From the NCBI RefSeq assembly GCF_014257025.1, contig NZ_JACMSF010000063.1, positions 1 through 46,916 of the forward strand: DNA of 46,916 nt, given 5' to 3'. A program made the translations under genes and the position numbers. Under the pieces are notes generated by a model. It saw only the letters and a program-made list of their open reading frames with translations, was not told where the DNA came from and searched no databases. Position 1 is the first letter of the stretch. Each line of letters starts with the position of its first letter. Origin of the DNA: Streptomyces cupreus. Its GTDB lineage: Bacteria; Actinomycetota; Actinomycetes; Streptomycetales; Streptomycetaceae. Shown in pieces: positions 25,479 to 33,236 of the stretch.

Positions 25479-25502
25479 CCACCCGCCGTTAACGGCGGGT
25501 GG
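25479..25502. terminator. Perfect-palindrome terminator
   Basis: CCACCCGCCGTT pairs with AACGGCGGGTGG without a mismatch and is followed by GCTTT-type sequence on the plus strand. It separates the MFS gene from the lectin gene. Confidence 0.8.
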
Positions 25503-25528
25503 CTTTCATCCGCGCAGTCTTCCCTGGC

Positions 25529-26029
25529 ATGAACCTGAGAAGAAGGGCGGCCGCCGCCCTCATCTGCGCGCCCCTGCTCACGGGTTCGTCGCTGACCGGC
25601 TCGGCCTCCGCCGCCGAGGCCGCCGTAGCCGTTCCCGACGCCCGCCTGTTCAACCAGGGCACCGGGCTGTGCCTGGCCAACCCGGCCTCCGACCCGGACC
25701 CCGGCACCGTGATGATCCAGTGGACGTGCAGCTACAGCGACAGCAACTTCTGGTCCCTGGAGCCCGTCACCGGCGGCTACCACGTGGTCAACAAGGCGAG
25801 CGGCCAGTGCCTGGCCATCGGCAGCGGGAACACCGATCCGGGCGCCAAGGCCATCCAGTGGCCGTGCGGCACCGGCACCGAGCAGGTCTGGGTGCACGAC
25901 GGTGACGAGCGGCTGGTCAACAAGAACAGCAACCTCTGCCTCGCCATCCCCAGCTCCAGCCCGACCGCCGGCGTGCAGGCCATCCAGTGGACCTGCTCCA
26001 CCAACAAGGACCAGCAATGGCTGTGGTGA
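25529..26029 (+). CDS. Secreted ricin-type beta-trefoil lectin
   Basis: A 166-residue exported protein made of a signal peptide (residues 1-30: MNLRRRAAAALICAPLL..., cleavage near SASAAEA) and a single carbohydrate-binding ricin-B/CBM13 trefoil. Three QxW repeats are seen in VMIQWTCSY, AIQWPCGTG and AIQWTCSTNKDQQWLW, with a CLA/CLAI box in each lobe (LCLANPAS, QCLAIGSG, LCLAIPSS). It probably binds galactose-type sugars. Its stop codon overlaps the sialidase start, so the lectin is co-translated with a glycan-cleaving enzyme. Confidence 0.9.
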   Translation: MNLRRRAAAALICAPLLTGSSLTGSASAAEAAVAVPDARLFNQGTGLCLANPASDPDPGTVMIQWTCSYSDSNFWSLEPVTGGYHVVNKASGQCLAIGSGNTDPGAKAIQWPCGTGTEQVWVHDGDERLVNKNSNLCLAIPSSSPTAGVQAIQWTCSTNKDQQWLW

Positions 26030-27174
26030 CCCTGATGACCCGCAAGCGCGCCTGGACCGCGCTCCTGACCGCACTCGTCCTCGCCGTACTGACCGGCCTG
26101 CTGCTGCCCGGACCGGCCTCCGCCGAGGGCACCTCGGGCGAGTCCGTCGCCCATATCGACGCCGTGACCGAGGGCGACGGCCCTCGCACCCCCGACATCA
26201 TCGCCACCAGCTCCACCAACGCCGTCGTGGCCTGGCGCGAGGGCACCGTCCCCGGCAAGGTCGACCAGGGCTACATCCGGTACGCCTACACCACCGACAG
26301 CGGCGCGCACTGGAGCCACCCCAAGGTCCTCGCCCAGGAGACCAGCGAGCACACCTGGCACTTCGTCGTCCTCTACCAGACGGGCACCGAACTCTTCGCC
26401 TACATGGGCCGGACCAAGGCCTCCAGCACCAACAAGAACGGCCTCCCGATCGACGCCATCGTCGTCAAGCGGAGCACCGACGAGGGCCACACCTGGCAGG
26501 ACTACCCCGTCACCATGCCGCTCGACCTCCCGGACACCACCGCGGACGAGGGCTTCGCCAACCTCATCATCGCCGGCCGCCCGACCCAGCTCGCCAACGG
26601 CAAGCACGTCATCCCCTTCTGGGCCTCGGACCGGCAGAACGGCGTACTGATCTCCTCGGACCTGAAGACCTGGACGGCCGGCGGCGTCGTCCCGGACCCG
26701 AGCGCCCTCAAGCCCGGCGAGTCGCAGGTCGCCGTCTCCCAGGACGACCCCAACAAGCTCGTCATGGTCGCCCGCAGCGACGCGGCCTACACCCGCGCCG
26801 CCACCGCCACCAGCTCCGACGGCGGTCTGACCTGGACGCCCTTCACGCTCGACAACAACATCCCGAGCTACAACGTGAAGGTCCAGTTCATCAAGGACAG
26901 CACCGGCCGGTACCTGTCGATCCACAACACCGCCGCCAACCGTGACGTCCTCAACTACAAGACCAAGCGGGCGGGCGCGGCCTGGAGCGCGGGCAAGTTC
27001 TTCGCCAACGGCGCGGCAGCCGACGAGGACCCCGACCAGGCGGGCACCACGGGCGCGGGCTGGGACACCTACGCCATGGCCGACGAGTACGCGCCCGGCA
27101 AGTTCTACGTCGTCTGGGAGTTCGACACCTCCCGCATCAAGGTGAACAAGCTGGACATCTCGGACGCCAGCTGA
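26017..27174 (+). CDS. Secreted sialidase-like exo-glycosidase
   Basis: A six-blade beta-propeller exo-alpha-sialidase type protein of about 385 residues. It has an N-terminal signal peptide (TALLTALVLAVLTGLLLPG, cleavage near ASAEG), a near-FRIP arginine motif (PRTPDIIATS), and several Asp-boxes: TTDSGAHWSH, STDEGHTWQD, SSDGGLTWTP and the weaker SSDLKTWTA. The start is placed at ATG 26017, which overlaps the lectin stop and has AAGGA 6 nt upstream; ATG 26035 (MTRKRAW) is an alternative. It would release terminal sialic acids from secreted or host-type glycans, with the lectin as detached binding module. Catalytic identity is by family. Confidence 0.85.
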   Translation: MAVVTLMTRKRAWTALLTALVLAVLTGLLLPGPASAEGTSGESVAHIDAVTEGDGPRTPDIIATSSTNAVVAWREGTVPGKVDQGYIRYAYTTDSGAHWSHPKVLAQETSEHTWHFVVLYQTGTELFAYMGRTKASSTNKNGLPIDAIVVKRSTDEGHTWQDYPVTMPLDLPDTTADEGFANLIIAGRPTQLANGKHVIPFWASDRQNGVLISSDLKTWTAGGVVPDPSALKPGESQVAVSQDDPNKLVMVARSDAAYTRAATATSSDGGLTWTPFTLDNNIPSYNVKVQFIKDSTGRYLSIHNTAANRDVLNYKTKRAGAAWSAGKFFANGAAADEDPDQAGTTGAGWDTYAMADEYAPGKFYVVWEFDTSRIKVNKLDISDAS

Positions 27175-27182
27175 CCCACCCC

Positions 27183-27212
27183 CTGCCGTACCCCTGTCCG
27201 GGGGTACGGCAG
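27183..27212. terminator. Hairpin terminator after the sialidase
   Basis: CTGCCGTACCCC pairs with GGGGTACGGCAG (12 bp, 6-nt loop) starting 9 bp after the sialidase stop. Confidence 0.85.
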
Positions 27213-27253
27213 CATGGGGGCGCCCAGACGCTCGTACGACCGAAAGGCCCCCC

Positions 27254-27907
27254 ATGACCCCGGCCGCCCCCAAGCCCGAGATCCTGGCCGCGTTCGAGGC
27301 CGCGAAGGGGTTCATGCCCGCGGACGAGGGCCTGGCCCTGTACGCGGCTGCCGTGGAGGCGGGCAGGCTCGGTCTGCCCCTGCTGGAGGTCGGCACCTAC
27401 TGCGGGCGCTCCACGATCCTGCTCGCCGACGCGGCCCGCGCGGCCAGGGTGAGCGCCCTCACGGTCGACCACCACCGCGGCAGCGAGGAGCAGCAGCCGG
27501 GCTGGGAGTACCACGACCCGGAGACGGTCGACCCCGAGATCGGCCTGATGGACACGCTGCCGACCTTCCGCAGGACCCTCCACCGGGCGGGCCTGGAGGA
27601 GCACGTGATCGCCCTGGTCGGCCGCTCCCCGCAGGTGGCGAAGGTCTGGTCCTCCCCCCTCGGCCTGGTCTTCATCGACGGCGGCCACACCGACGAGCAC
27701 GCCACCGCGGACTACGAGGGCTGGGCCCCCCATGTGGCCGAGGGCGGCCTGCTGGTGATCCACGACGTGTTCCCGGACCCGGTCGACGAGTTCACCGGCC
27801 AGGCCCCGTACCGCGTGTACCTGCGGGCGCTGGAGTCGGGCGCGTTCGAGGAGATCTCCGTCACCGACTCGCTGCGCGTGCTGCGGCGAACGGGGGCGGG
27901 GATCTGA
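27254..27907 (+). CDS. Class I SAM-dependent methyltransferase
   Basis: A 217-residue Methyltransf_24-type protein. The SAM-binding loop is LLEVGTYCGRST (about residues 43-54), the acidic ribose-binding end of strand 2 is ALTVDHHRGSEE, and motif LVFIDGGHTDEHATADYEGW near 137-156 with VIHDVFPDP is typical of O-methyltransferases of this group. The substrate is unknown. The amidase gene starts 22 bp after its stop, so the two may be co-transcribed. The ATG is preceded by GAAAGG. Confidence 0.85.
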   Translation: MTPAAPKPEILAAFEAAKGFMPADEGLALYAAAVEAGRLGLPLLEVGTYCGRSTILLADAARAARVSALTVDHHRGSEEQQPGWEYHDPETVDPEIGLMDTLPTFRRTLHRAGLEEHVIALVGRSPQVAKVWSSPLGLVFIDGGHTDEHATADYEGWAPHVAEGGLLVIHDVFPDPVDEFTGQAPYRVYLRALESGAFEEISVTDSLRVLRRTGAGI

Positions 27908-27929
27908 GGCCGCGGTTAGAGTCGCTGAC

Positions 27930-28895
27930 GTGTCGTACGCAGGCCCTGAATTCGAACCGCCCCGTCGCCCCCGGCGCCGCCCCCTGACCATGGCCCTCGC
28001 CGCGCTCGTGCCGGGCGCGCTGCTGGGGTGGGTGGTGTACGAGGGGCTCGGCGCCGTGGGTGACGGGGACGGCGGCTCGGAGTCGGCGGCGGTACGGACG
28101 CCGTCGGCGACGGTGTCCTCCGCCACCGAGTCCTCCCCTACCGAGTCCTCCCCCGCCGACGACGAGAAGCCGAGCCCGAGCCCCACGACGAGCTCGCCGA
28201 GCTCCGCTCCCGCCGCCTCCGGCCCCCTCAAGGACAAGGTCGTCGTCATCGACCCGGGCCACAACCCGGCCAACTTCCAACACACCGCCGAGATCAACCG
28301 CAAGGTGGACATCGGCACGGGCTACAAGGAGTGCGACACCACTGGCACGTCCACGAACTCCGGGTACACGGAGGCCAAGTTCACTCTGGACGTCGCCCAC
28401 CGCATGCGCACGCTGCTGGAGAAGCAGGGCGCGACGGTGAAACTGACCCAGGACGGCGACCGTTCGTACGGCCCCTGCATCGACGAGCGGGCCGAGATCG
28501 GCAACGAGGCCCATGCCGACGCGGTCGTCTCGGTCCACGCCGACGGATCCGGGACCGGCAACCGCGGCTTCCACGTCATCCTTCCCGGCACGGTGAACTC
28601 CGGTGCCGCGGACACCCGCCCGATCGTCGCCTCCTCGCGCGACCTCGGCGAGCGCATCGCGGGCAACTTCGTCCGCGTCACCGGCAGCGCGCCCTCCAAC
28701 TACGTCGGCGACGGCACCGGACTCGTCACGCGTAAGGACCTTGGCGGTCTCAATCTGTCAACGGTTCCCAAGGTGTTCATCGAGTGCGGCAACATGCGCG
28801 ATACCAAGGACGCGGCACAGCTGACCAGCGGTACTTGGCGGCAGAAGGCGGCGCAGGGGATCTCTGATGGAATTGTGAGTTTCCTGCGCGCGTAG
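27930..28895 (+). CDS. N-acetylmuramoyl-L-alanine amidase (Amidase_3)
   Basis: A cell-wall hydrolase that cuts the bond between muramic acid and the stem peptide. An N-terminal membrane helix (LTMALAALVPGALLGWVVYEG) is followed by a Ser/Thr/Pro-rich spacer (45-98) and a zinc-dependent Amidase_3 domain (100-321). Zinc ligands lie in VVVIDPGHN (His at about 111), an early Glu, and SVHADGSGTG; the catalytic Glu is in KVFIECGNMRDTKDA. The length and order match Streptomyces membrane-anchored amidases acting in the wall. GTG start. No SPOR or peptidoglycan-binding repeats are seen. Confidence 0.92.
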   Translation: MSYAGPEFEPPRRPRRRPLTMALAALVPGALLGWVVYEGLGAVGDGDGGSESAAVRTPSATVSSATESSPTESSPADDEKPSPSPTTSSPSSAPAASGPLKDKVVVIDPGHNPANFQHTAEINRKVDIGTGYKECDTTGTSTNSGYTEAKFTLDVAHRMRTLLEKQGATVKLTQDGDRSYGPCIDERAEIGNEAHADAVVSVHADGSGTGNRGFHVILPGTVNSGAADTRPIVASSRDLGERIAGNFVRVTGSAPSNYVGDGTGLVTRKDLGGLNLSTVPKVFIECGNMRDTKDAAQLTSGTWRQKAAQGISDGIVSFLRA

Positions 28896-29053
28896 CGATC
28901 AGCACCTTGATCCCGGCGGACAGCCTGATCGTACGGACGATAGTGTCGTCCCTACGATGAGGGGCCACCCCCGCGCTTCACACCGGGGCCTGACGGCGAC
29001 ATGGTGACAGCGACGCCTCTACCGATGACGAGACGACCTACGAAGGACCTGAA

Positions 29054-29866
29054 GTGAATATCCGCTCCCTCACTCGAGGCGACGGCGTGGTGATCGGAGC
29101 AGCGGTGTTGCTGTTCGTCGCGTCGTTCCTCAACACCTACGGCGGCGACGGCAGCAACATTCCCAACGCCTGGGACAACCTCGGCCTGCTGATGAGCATG
29201 TACGTCGGTGGCATCGCAGGCGCGGTCCTGATCGTCGTTGCCCGCGCGCTGCCGCAGCCCCGCAAGGTCGTCGGCCTCGACCTCGGCCAGCTCGGCGTCG
29301 CGCTGACCGTGTTCGCCGCGTGGACCTCCTTCTGGACGATCATCGACCCGGCGGGGTCGATCGACACGGAGGGATTCGACGTCGAGGTGGGCTCCGGCCT
29401 CATCCTCGGTCTGATCGCCGCCCTTCTGCTGGCCGGCGCCGCCGTCGCGAGCCCCCTGCTCCCCGCCCTCCAGGCCGCCCTCGTCCCGGCCCCCCGCCCC
29501 GCGGCCCCGCAGCCCTACGGCGGTCAGCCGCAGGGTGGTTACGGCTACCCCGGCGCCCAGCAGCCGACGCCGCAGCCGGGTCAGCCCTACGGCGCCCAGC
29601 CGCAGGCCGGGCAGCCCTTCGGCGGTCAGCCGGGGCCGGGCCAGCCGCAGGCGCCCGCTCCGGCCGGGGACTTCTCCCCGTTCTGGTTCGCCGTTCCGGT
29701 GCCGCGCCCCCTCTTCGCCGAGGACGGCTCGCCCACGCCGATCGCCGAACTCGCGCCCGGCACCTGGTACCTGGCCGTGGAGCAGCGCGGCCCGAGCCTG
29801 ATCGCGCAGACGCAGGACGGCCGTCGCGGTGTCCTTCAGGACACCAGCGGTATCCAGCGCGGCTGA
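29054..29866 (+). CDS. Four-TM membrane protein with Pro/Gly/Gln-rich domain (DUF5336-like)
   Basis: A 270-residue protein. The first 140 residues contain four hydrophobic segments (VVIGAAVLLFVASFLNTYGG, NLGLLMSMYVGGIAGAVLI, LGVALTVFAAWTSFWTII, LILGLIAALLLAGAAVASPL). They are followed by a disordered Pro/Gln/Gly/Tyr region with GGQPQGGYGYPG-type repeats (155-205), and a small C-terminal domain (FWFAVPVPRPLFAEDGS, PGTWYLAVEQRGPSLIAQTQ). The arrangement matches actinobacterial DUF5336 proteins of unknown function. GTG start. The C-terminal domain looks cytoplasmic. Confidence 0.7.
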   Translation: MNIRSLTRGDGVVIGAAVLLFVASFLNTYGGDGSNIPNAWDNLGLLMSMYVGGIAGAVLIVVARALPQPRKVVGLDLGQLGVALTVFAAWTSFWTIIDPAGSIDTEGFDVEVGSGLILGLIAALLLAGAAVASPLLPALQAALVPAPRPAAPQPYGGQPQGGYGYPGAQQPTPQPGQPYGAQPQAGQPFGGQPGPGQPQAPAPAGDFSPFWFAVPVPRPLFAEDGSPTPIAELAPGTWYLAVEQRGPSLIAQTQDGRRGVLQDTSGIQRG

Positions 29867-29880
29867 CACAGCTCACGGTC

Positions 29881-29912
29881 ACGGCCCCTCACCCTTCCCG
29901 GTGAGGGGCCGT
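29881..29912. terminator. Hairpin terminator
   Basis: ACGGCCCCTCAC pairs with GTGAGGGGCCGT (12 bp, 8-nt loop), followed by TGT. It lies 14 bp after the membrane-protein stop. Confidence 0.88.
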
Positions 29913-29959
29913 TGTCGTACAGTCGCCTCCCCCGGCTGACACACCGTCAGGAGGCAGGC

Positions 29960-30964
29960 ATGCGGCTCGGTCTCGCGCTCGGTTACTGGGGGCGCGGCCC
30001 CTCCCCCGCGCACATGGCGCTCGCCCAGGAGGCCGAACGCCTCGGCTACGACTCCGTCTGGACCGCCGAGAGTTGGGGCTCAGACGCCTTCACCCCGCTC
30101 ACCTGGATCGCCTCCCACACCTCAAGGATCAAGCTCGGCACGGCCGTTGCCCAGATGGCCGCCCGCTCCCCCACCACCACCGCCATGCACGCCCTCACCC
30201 TCGACCATCTCTCCGGCGGCCGCATGATGCTCGGGCTCGGGCTGTCCGGGCCGCAGGTGGTGGAGGGCTGGTACGGCCGCCCCTTCCCGAAGTCGCCGCT
30301 GACCGCGACCCGGGAGTACGTCGATGTCGTACGGCAAGTCCTCAGGCGGGAAGCCCCCGTCCAGCTCGACGGCCGCTACCACCCCCTCCCCTACCAGGGT
30401 GAGGACGCAACCGGCCTCGGCAAACCCCTCAAACCCATCACCCACCCCCTCCGCCCCGACCTCCCCGTCCTTCTCGGCGCCGAGGGCCCGAAGAACGTCG
30501 CCCAGACCACGCGTATCGCCGACGGCTGGCTCCCGCTGTACTGGTCGCCGACCCGCCCCGAGGCGTACGCGATCCCCGACCTGCCGGAGGGCTTCCTGGT
30601 CGCCCCCATGGCCCAAGTCCGGGTCTGTGACGACGTCACCGAAGGCCTGCTCCCGGTAAAGACCATGCTCGGCTTCTACATCGGCGGCATGGGTCACGCG
30701 GCCCGCAACTTCCACGCCGACCTCATGGCTCGCATGGGTTTCGAGGAGGAGGCCCGCAGGATCCAGCGGCTGTTCCTCGAAGGGCACCGGCAGGAGGCCG
30801 TGCTCGCCGTACCGGACGCCTTCGCCGACGAGATCTCCCTGGTCGGGCCGCGTGAACGGATCGCCGAGCGGCTGGAGTTGTGGCGCAAGGGCCCGGTGAC
30901 GGACCTGCTGGCGCTCGCGCCGGACGAGGAGTCGCTGCGCGTGCTGGCGGAACTCAACTCGTGA
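29960..30964 (+). CDS. F420-dependent LLM-class oxidoreductase (Rv3520c-like)
   Basis: A 334-residue luciferase-like monooxygenase-fold enzyme that transfers hydride with coenzyme F420 or flavin. Family marks are LGLALGYWGRGPSPAHM at the N-terminus, TAESWGSDAFTPL, IKLGTAVAQMAARSPTT, LGLGLSGPQVVEGWYGRPF and VLLGAEGPKNVAQT. The blocks resemble mycobacterial Rv3520c, a KstR-regulon gene of sterol catabolism, and kstR lies 4 kb downstream here. The start at ATG 29960 has a strong AGGAGG. No KstR box was found directly upstream, so regulation by KstR is not shown. Confidence 0.88.
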   Translation: MRLGLALGYWGRGPSPAHMALAQEAERLGYDSVWTAESWGSDAFTPLTWIASHTSRIKLGTAVAQMAARSPTTTAMHALTLDHLSGGRMMLGLGLSGPQVVEGWYGRPFPKSPLTATREYVDVVRQVLRREAPVQLDGRYHPLPYQGEDATGLGKPLKPITHPLRPDLPVLLGAEGPKNVAQTTRIADGWLPLYWSPTRPEAYAIPDLPEGFLVAPMAQVRVCDDVTEGLLPVKTMLGFYIGGMGHAARNFHADLMARMGFEEEARRIQRLFLEGHRQEAVLAVPDAFADEISLVGPRERIAERLELWRKGPVTDLLALAPDEESLRVLAELNS

Positions 30965-31001
30965 CGCGTTTCGTTCGCGTCCGAGCGGCTACCCGGGGGG
31001 C

Positions 31002-31292
31002 ATGTCCCCTCGATATCGCAATGCCCATCAGGCCGGCACGGTCATCGCGATCGTCGCCGACATCATGGCCCTGATCCTGGGCCTGTGGATCCTGATGTAC
31101 CTGCTGGACGCGAACCGCGCGAACGACTTCGTGCAGTTCATCCATGACGCGGCCCGCTGGCTGGCGGGCTGGTCCCACGACCTGTTCACGTTCGACGACG
31201 CGTGGGCCAGGGTCGTGGCGGGATACGGTCTCGCCGCGCTGGTGTACCTGTTCATCGGCCACGCCATCGCAAACCGGGTCCACCGCCACTGA
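31002..31292 (+). CDS. Small two-TM membrane protein
   Basis: A 96-residue hypothetical protein with two hydrophobic helices: VIAIVADIMALILGLWILMY (residues 13-33) and VVAGYGLAALVYLFIGHAIA (70-90). They are joined by a Trp-rich loop (DAARWLAGWSHDLFTFDDAW). It starts at ATG 31002 with GGGGGG nearby. A hairpin lies about 75 bp downstream. I do not recognise a functional family; it resembles generic Streptomyces small inner-membrane proteins. Confidence 0.75.
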   Translation: MSPRYRNAHQAGTVIAIVADIMALILGLWILMYLLDANRANDFVQFIHDAARWLAGWSHDLFTFDDAWARVVAGYGLAALVYLFIGHAIANRVHRH

Positions 31293-31345
31293 GCGCTCCG
31301 CTGGAAGTGCCGCGATGAGCCGTCGGTTCGCTGCCGCACCGTCGT

Positions 31346-31382
31346 GGCTGGTCGCGCAGTTCCCCGCGCCCCTTCGGGGCGC
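31346..31382. terminator. Bidirectional terminator within a dispersed Streptomyces repeat
   Basis: GCGCCCC-TTC-GGGGCGC (31366-31382) is a perfect hairpin between two convergent genes. Bases 31346-31374 are the exact reverse complement of 42714-42742 inside the ECF ATPase gene. The shared text (minus strand AAGGGGCGCGGGGAACTGCG, then CGACCAGCC) is a sequence I recall as very common between Streptomyces genes. Confidence 0.8.
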
Positions 31383-31419
31383 TGCCGAACCGCAGCGGAC
31401 TTCACCCGACCTGCTTAGG

Positions 31420-32490
31420 TCAGGCGCAGCAGTCCGGATCCAACCCCGTCGGCAGACGGTCGCCGCCGAAGACCTGGCAGGTCGCCTCGTGGCCGCCGAG
31501 CGCCGCGACCGCGAGCAGCAGGGAACCGGCTGTCCAGGTCGTCAGTTCCCGCGGCCAGATCGCGGCGTCCTCGAAGACGTACCCCGTCCAGTACAGGCCG
31601 GTCTCCTCGTCCCGCAGATGCTGGATCGACTGGAGGATGTCCAGCGCCCGGTCGGACTCGCCCATCGCCCACAGGGCCAGGGCGAGTTCGGCCGACTCGC
31701 CGCCCGTCACCCACGGGTTGGGGACGACGCACCGCACCCCGAGACCCGGCACGACGAAGCGGTCCCAGGACTCCTCGATCCGCGCCTTGGCCTCCGCGCC
31801 GGTCAAAGCACCGCCGAGCACCGGGTAGTACCAGTCCATCGAGTAGCGGTCCTTGTCCAGGAACCGCTCCGGGTGGCGTCGGATCGCGTGCCGAAGCGCT
31901 CCGGCCGCCAACTCCCAGTCGGGTTGGGGCTCTTCGCGCTGCTCGGCGATAGCGAGGGCGCAGCGCAGGGCGTGGTGGATCGAGGACGAGCCGGTCAGCA
32001 GCGCGTCCGTCGTCGCCGTACCGTCGTCCTCCCGCCGCCAGCCGATCTGCCCGCCCGGCTGCTGGAGCCGCAGCACGAACTCGGTCGCCGCGTAGACGGT
32101 CGGCCACACGCGGTCGAGGAAGGTGTCGTCGCCGGTGGAGAGGTAGTGGTGCCACACTCCTACGGCTATGTAGGCGACGAAGTTCGTCTCCCGGCCCCGG
32201 TCGGTGATGTCGTCGAAGGCTCCGTCCTGGTACGCCGCGTACCAGGAGCCGTCCTCGTTCTGGTGCCGCGCGAGCCACTCGTAGGCCCGTTCGGCGGCCT
32301 TGTGCTCTCCGGCCGCGTCCAGGCCCATGGCCGCCTCGACATGGTCCCAGGGGTCGAGGTGATGGCCCCGGAACCACGGGATGGCGCCGTCCTCCCGCTG
32401 TACGGCGAGCAGTCCGGCGACGGTCGCGGCGGCCTGCTCTGCGGTGAGGACCCCGGGCAGGACGAGGTGTTCTGTCCGGGGGGTGGTCAC
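31420..32490 (-). CDS. Alpha/alpha-toroid (prenyltransferase/squalene-cyclase-like) protein
   Basis: A 356-residue soluble protein with repeated helical hairpins of the terpenoid cyclase/prenyltransferase toroid type: LLAVQREDGAIPWFRG, WLARHQNEDGSWYAAYQDG, VLRLQQPGGQIGW and IQHLRDEETGLYWTGYVFED. Each has the QxxDGxW-like turn. No DXDD or DDXXD cyclase acid motif is obvious, so it may hydrolyse or bind rather than cyclise. It resembles glycoside-type six-hairpin folds as much as cyclases. It is the last gene of the glycosyltransferase operon; GTG 32490 overlaps the methyltransferase stop (GTGA). Confidence 0.75.
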   Translation of the reverse strand: MTTPRTEHLVLPGVLTAEQAAATVAGLLAVQREDGAIPWFRGHHLDPWDHVEAAMGLDAAGEHKAAERAYEWLARHQNEDGSWYAAYQDGAFDDITDRGRETNFVAYIAVGVWHHYLSTGDDTFLDRVWPTVYAATEFVLRLQQPGGQIGWRREDDGTATTDALLTGSSSIHHALRCALAIAEQREEPQPDWELAAGALRHAIRRHPERFLDKDRYSMDWYYPVLGGALTGAEAKARIEESWDRFVVPGLGVRCVVPNPWVTGGESAELALALWAMGESDRALDILQSIQHLRDEETGLYWTGYVFEDAAIWPRELTTWTAGSLLLAVAALGGHEATCQVFGGDRLPTGLDPDCCA

Positions 32491-33236
32491 TTGGCGTCCG
32501 CCTCGTTCTCGGAAAGACGGGGCAGATGCGGCTTGGTGGCGTACGCCACGAAGCTCTTGCCGATCAGCGGGTTCAGCGCCTGCTCGGCGACCCGGGTGGC
32601 GAGCGGCTTCTTCATGATGTCCCAGACCAGCAGCTTGTGGTACGCCTTCACCGGCAGCGCCTTGTCGTTGTCGACGCCGAACGCGCACTTCAGCCACCAG
32701 TACGGCGAGTGCAGCGCGTGCGCGTGATGGGTGCCGTACGGCTTGAGCCCTGCCTCGCGGATCTTCGCGAGCAGTTCGTCCGCCTTGTAGATGCGGATGT
32801 GGCCGCCCTCGACCTCGTGGTAGGCGTCGGACAGCGCCCAGCAGACCTTCTCGGGGCCGTAGCGCGGGACGGTGATGGCGATACGGCCGCCGGGCTTGAG
32901 CACCCGGACCATCTCGGCGAGTACGCCCTTGTCGTCCGGGATGTGTTCCATGACCTCGGAGATGATCACGACGTCGAAGGACTCGTCGGGGAAGGGCAGG
33001 GCCAGTGCGTCGCCCTCCATCGCCGTCGCGGTGGCGCCCTCGGGTGCCTCGCCCGCCTCCTTCATCGCCGCGAACCACGTCGCGACCTCGCGGATCTCCT
33101 CGCCGTTCTGGTCCAGCGCGACGACCTGGGCGCCGCGCCGGTAGCACTCGAACGCGTGCCGCCCGGCACCGCAGCCGAGGTCCAGGACACGGTCGCCCGG
33201 GGCGAGCGGGAACCGGGAGAAGTCGACGGTCAGCAC
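32487..33236 (-). CDS. Class I SAM-dependent methyltransferase
   Basis: A 249-residue Methyltransf_11-type enzyme. Motif I is VLDLGCGAGRHAFECYRRGA (about residues 17-36), motif II VVALDQNG, then FDVVIISEVMEHIPD (motif IV) and VLKPGGRIAITVPRYGPE (post-motif). GTG 33236 lies within the last codons of the glycosyltransferase, so translation is coupled, and the 3' end overlaps the toroid gene. It probably methylates the product or acceptor of this operon. The substrate is unknown. Confidence 0.88.
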   Translation of the reverse strand: MLTVDFSRFPLAPGDRVLDLGCGAGRHAFECYRRGAQVVALDQNGEEIREVATWFAAMKEAGEAPEGATATAMEGDALALPFPDESFDVVIISEVMEHIPDDKGVLAEMVRVLKPGGRIAITVPRYGPEKVCWALSDAYHEVEGGHIRIYKADELLAKIREAGLKPYGTHHAHALHSPYWWLKCAFGVDNDKALPVKAYHKLLVWDIMKKPLATRVAEQALNPLIGKSFVAYATKPHLPRLSENEADAK

